From assembly GCA_905233965.1 (NCBI GenBank), contig CAJOFG010000070.1:1-6169 (forward strand): 6,169 nucleotides of DNA, given 5' to 3'. Shown piece by piece: positions 5,580 through 6,169 of this stretch (within the stretch, counting starts at the first letter, position 1; each line of letters begins with the position of its first letter). Made by a program: the position numbers and the translations under genes. This DNA comes from an uncultured Selenomonadaceae bacterium (GTDB taxonomy: Bacteria > Bacillota > Negativicutes > Selenomonadales > Selenomonadaceae). The notes beneath the pieces were generated by a model. That model had not been told where the DNA came from and searched no databases. It worked only from the letters and a program-made list of their open reading frames with translations.

Positions 5580-6169
5580 CGTTTCACCTCAATCGGATTC
5601 AAATTTTTTCGCGAACATTGTACCCAAACAATCAGCGCGGCACACGCAGAGAAAATCAAGCCGCCGAAAATTACATGGCTCATTCCGAAGTTGTCGATAA
5701 AAATTCCGCTGAACGGTGTACCGATTACCACGCCGAGATTCGCCGCCGTCAAAAATAATCCGTTCGCAAAGTCGGGAGCCTCCGGAGCCGTGCGCGACAA
5801 CCAAAATTGATTTATATTCGCGTTGATTCCTCCCAAAAGTCCCCACAGCACAATTAAAATTGATGTCACGATGTCGCCGCCGACGTTGAACAGCGAAACG
5901 TAAATTGCCGCAACCGCGAAGGGAAAAATTTTCACCGTGCCGGTCGGAATGTTCGTTAAAAGTTGTCCGGCGATCATACTTCCGAAAATGTTGCAAATTC
6001 CGTAGACGAAGAGCAGGACGCTGACCAAAGTCGGCGCGAATTTTGAAACGCTTGCAAGATAATCCGCCAGGTAGTTGAACACGCCGAAGATTGAGCCGTT
6101 CAAAAAAATTACCGCGAAGATTGATGCCCAAACAATTCTTTTTTTCAAAACCTTCAGTTGGTTTCCGTA
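5576..6169 (-). CDS. Major facilitator superfamily transporter, C-terminal half (partial; 5' end off the window)
   Basis: The frame is open to the right edge, so the visible 197 residues are the C-terminal part of a transporter of about 400 residues. A TTG at 6148 is not a real start: the frame continues upstream with YGNQLKVLKKR, a typical loop before TM7. Six hydrophobic segments follow, consistent with TM7-TM12. One carries VYGICNIFGSMIAG. A later loop, RTAPEAPDFANG, runs into a Gly-rich helix (LGVVIGTPFSGIFID), a pattern of the AraJ/YdhP group of drug:proton antiporter-like (DHA1) carriers. It sits in the cytoplasmic membrane and probably exports a small molecule; the substrate cannot be read from the sequence. 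A short basic tail ends at TGA 5578-5576, overlapping the lipoprotein start. It is the first visible gene of the minus-strand set, so the promoter lies beyond the window. Confidence 0.9.
   Translation of the reverse strand, partial: YGNQLKVLKKRIVWASIFAVIFLNGSIFGVFNYLADYLASVSKFAPTLVSVLLFVYGICNIFGSMIAGQLLTNIPTGTVKIFPFAVAAIYVSLFNVGGDIVTSILIVLWGLLGGINANINQFWLSRTAPEAPDFANGLFLTAANLGVVIGTPFSGIFIDNFGMSHVIFGGLIFSACAALIVWVQCSRKNLNPIEVKR

Noticed and set aside
5247..5810. Plus-strand open frame (187 codons) opposite the lipoprotein and transporter
   Set aside because: It is antisense to two genes with clear signal peptide, lipobox and membrane segments. It has no family resemblance of its own.

Overview
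The window reads as ordinary chromosomal DNA from an anaerobic bacterium of the Firmicutes (Bacillota) side, plausibly one of the diderm Negativicutes. The evidence is indirect. RlmD is 453 residues with a complete 4Fe-4S cysteine set. Shine-Dalgarno sites are of the AAGGAG/GAGG type and four-base ATGA gene overlaps are frequent. Base composition is moderate, with AAAATTTT-type runs and GCCGG/TCCGG words throughout, and Lys/Phe-rich proteins. Taxonomy is inference; no rRNA or other marker is present.

Left third, plus strand. The last ~24 codons of an unidentified gene (to 76) overlap the start of ribD (73-1158), a complete bifunctional riboflavin deaminase/reductase. A good extended -10 promoter (1155-1184), whose -35 hexamer contains the ribD stop codon, starts a separate unit: a lipoprotein-anchored family 3 glycosidase of the NagZ type (1219-2355). 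No other riboflavin gene follows ribD.

Right two thirds, minus strand, read from right to left. First comes the C-terminal half of a major facilitator transporter (5576 to beyond 6169). It is coupled by an ATGA overlap to a lipoprotein with a cyclophilin-like domain (5088-5579). Directly abutting that is the broken end of a hexapeptide-repeat acetyltransferase (4912-5087). Next is an exported alpha/beta hydrolase with a cysteine nucleophile (3739-4884), coupled by another ATGA overlap to rlmD, a 23S rRNA m5U methyltransferase (2381-3742). GH3 and rlmD converge with only 25 bases between their stop codons.

The minus-strand set (transporter, cyclophilin-like lipoprotein, acetyltransferase relic, exported hydrolase) looks like an envelope/small-molecule handling cassette that has lost one member. 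The housekeeping gene rlmD sits downstream of it in the same translational chain. Nothing here is clearly a new defence or mobile system. The most notable points are the acetyltransferase relic inside a still-coupled gene chain, the cyclophilin-like lipoprotein, and the Cys-type hydrolase.
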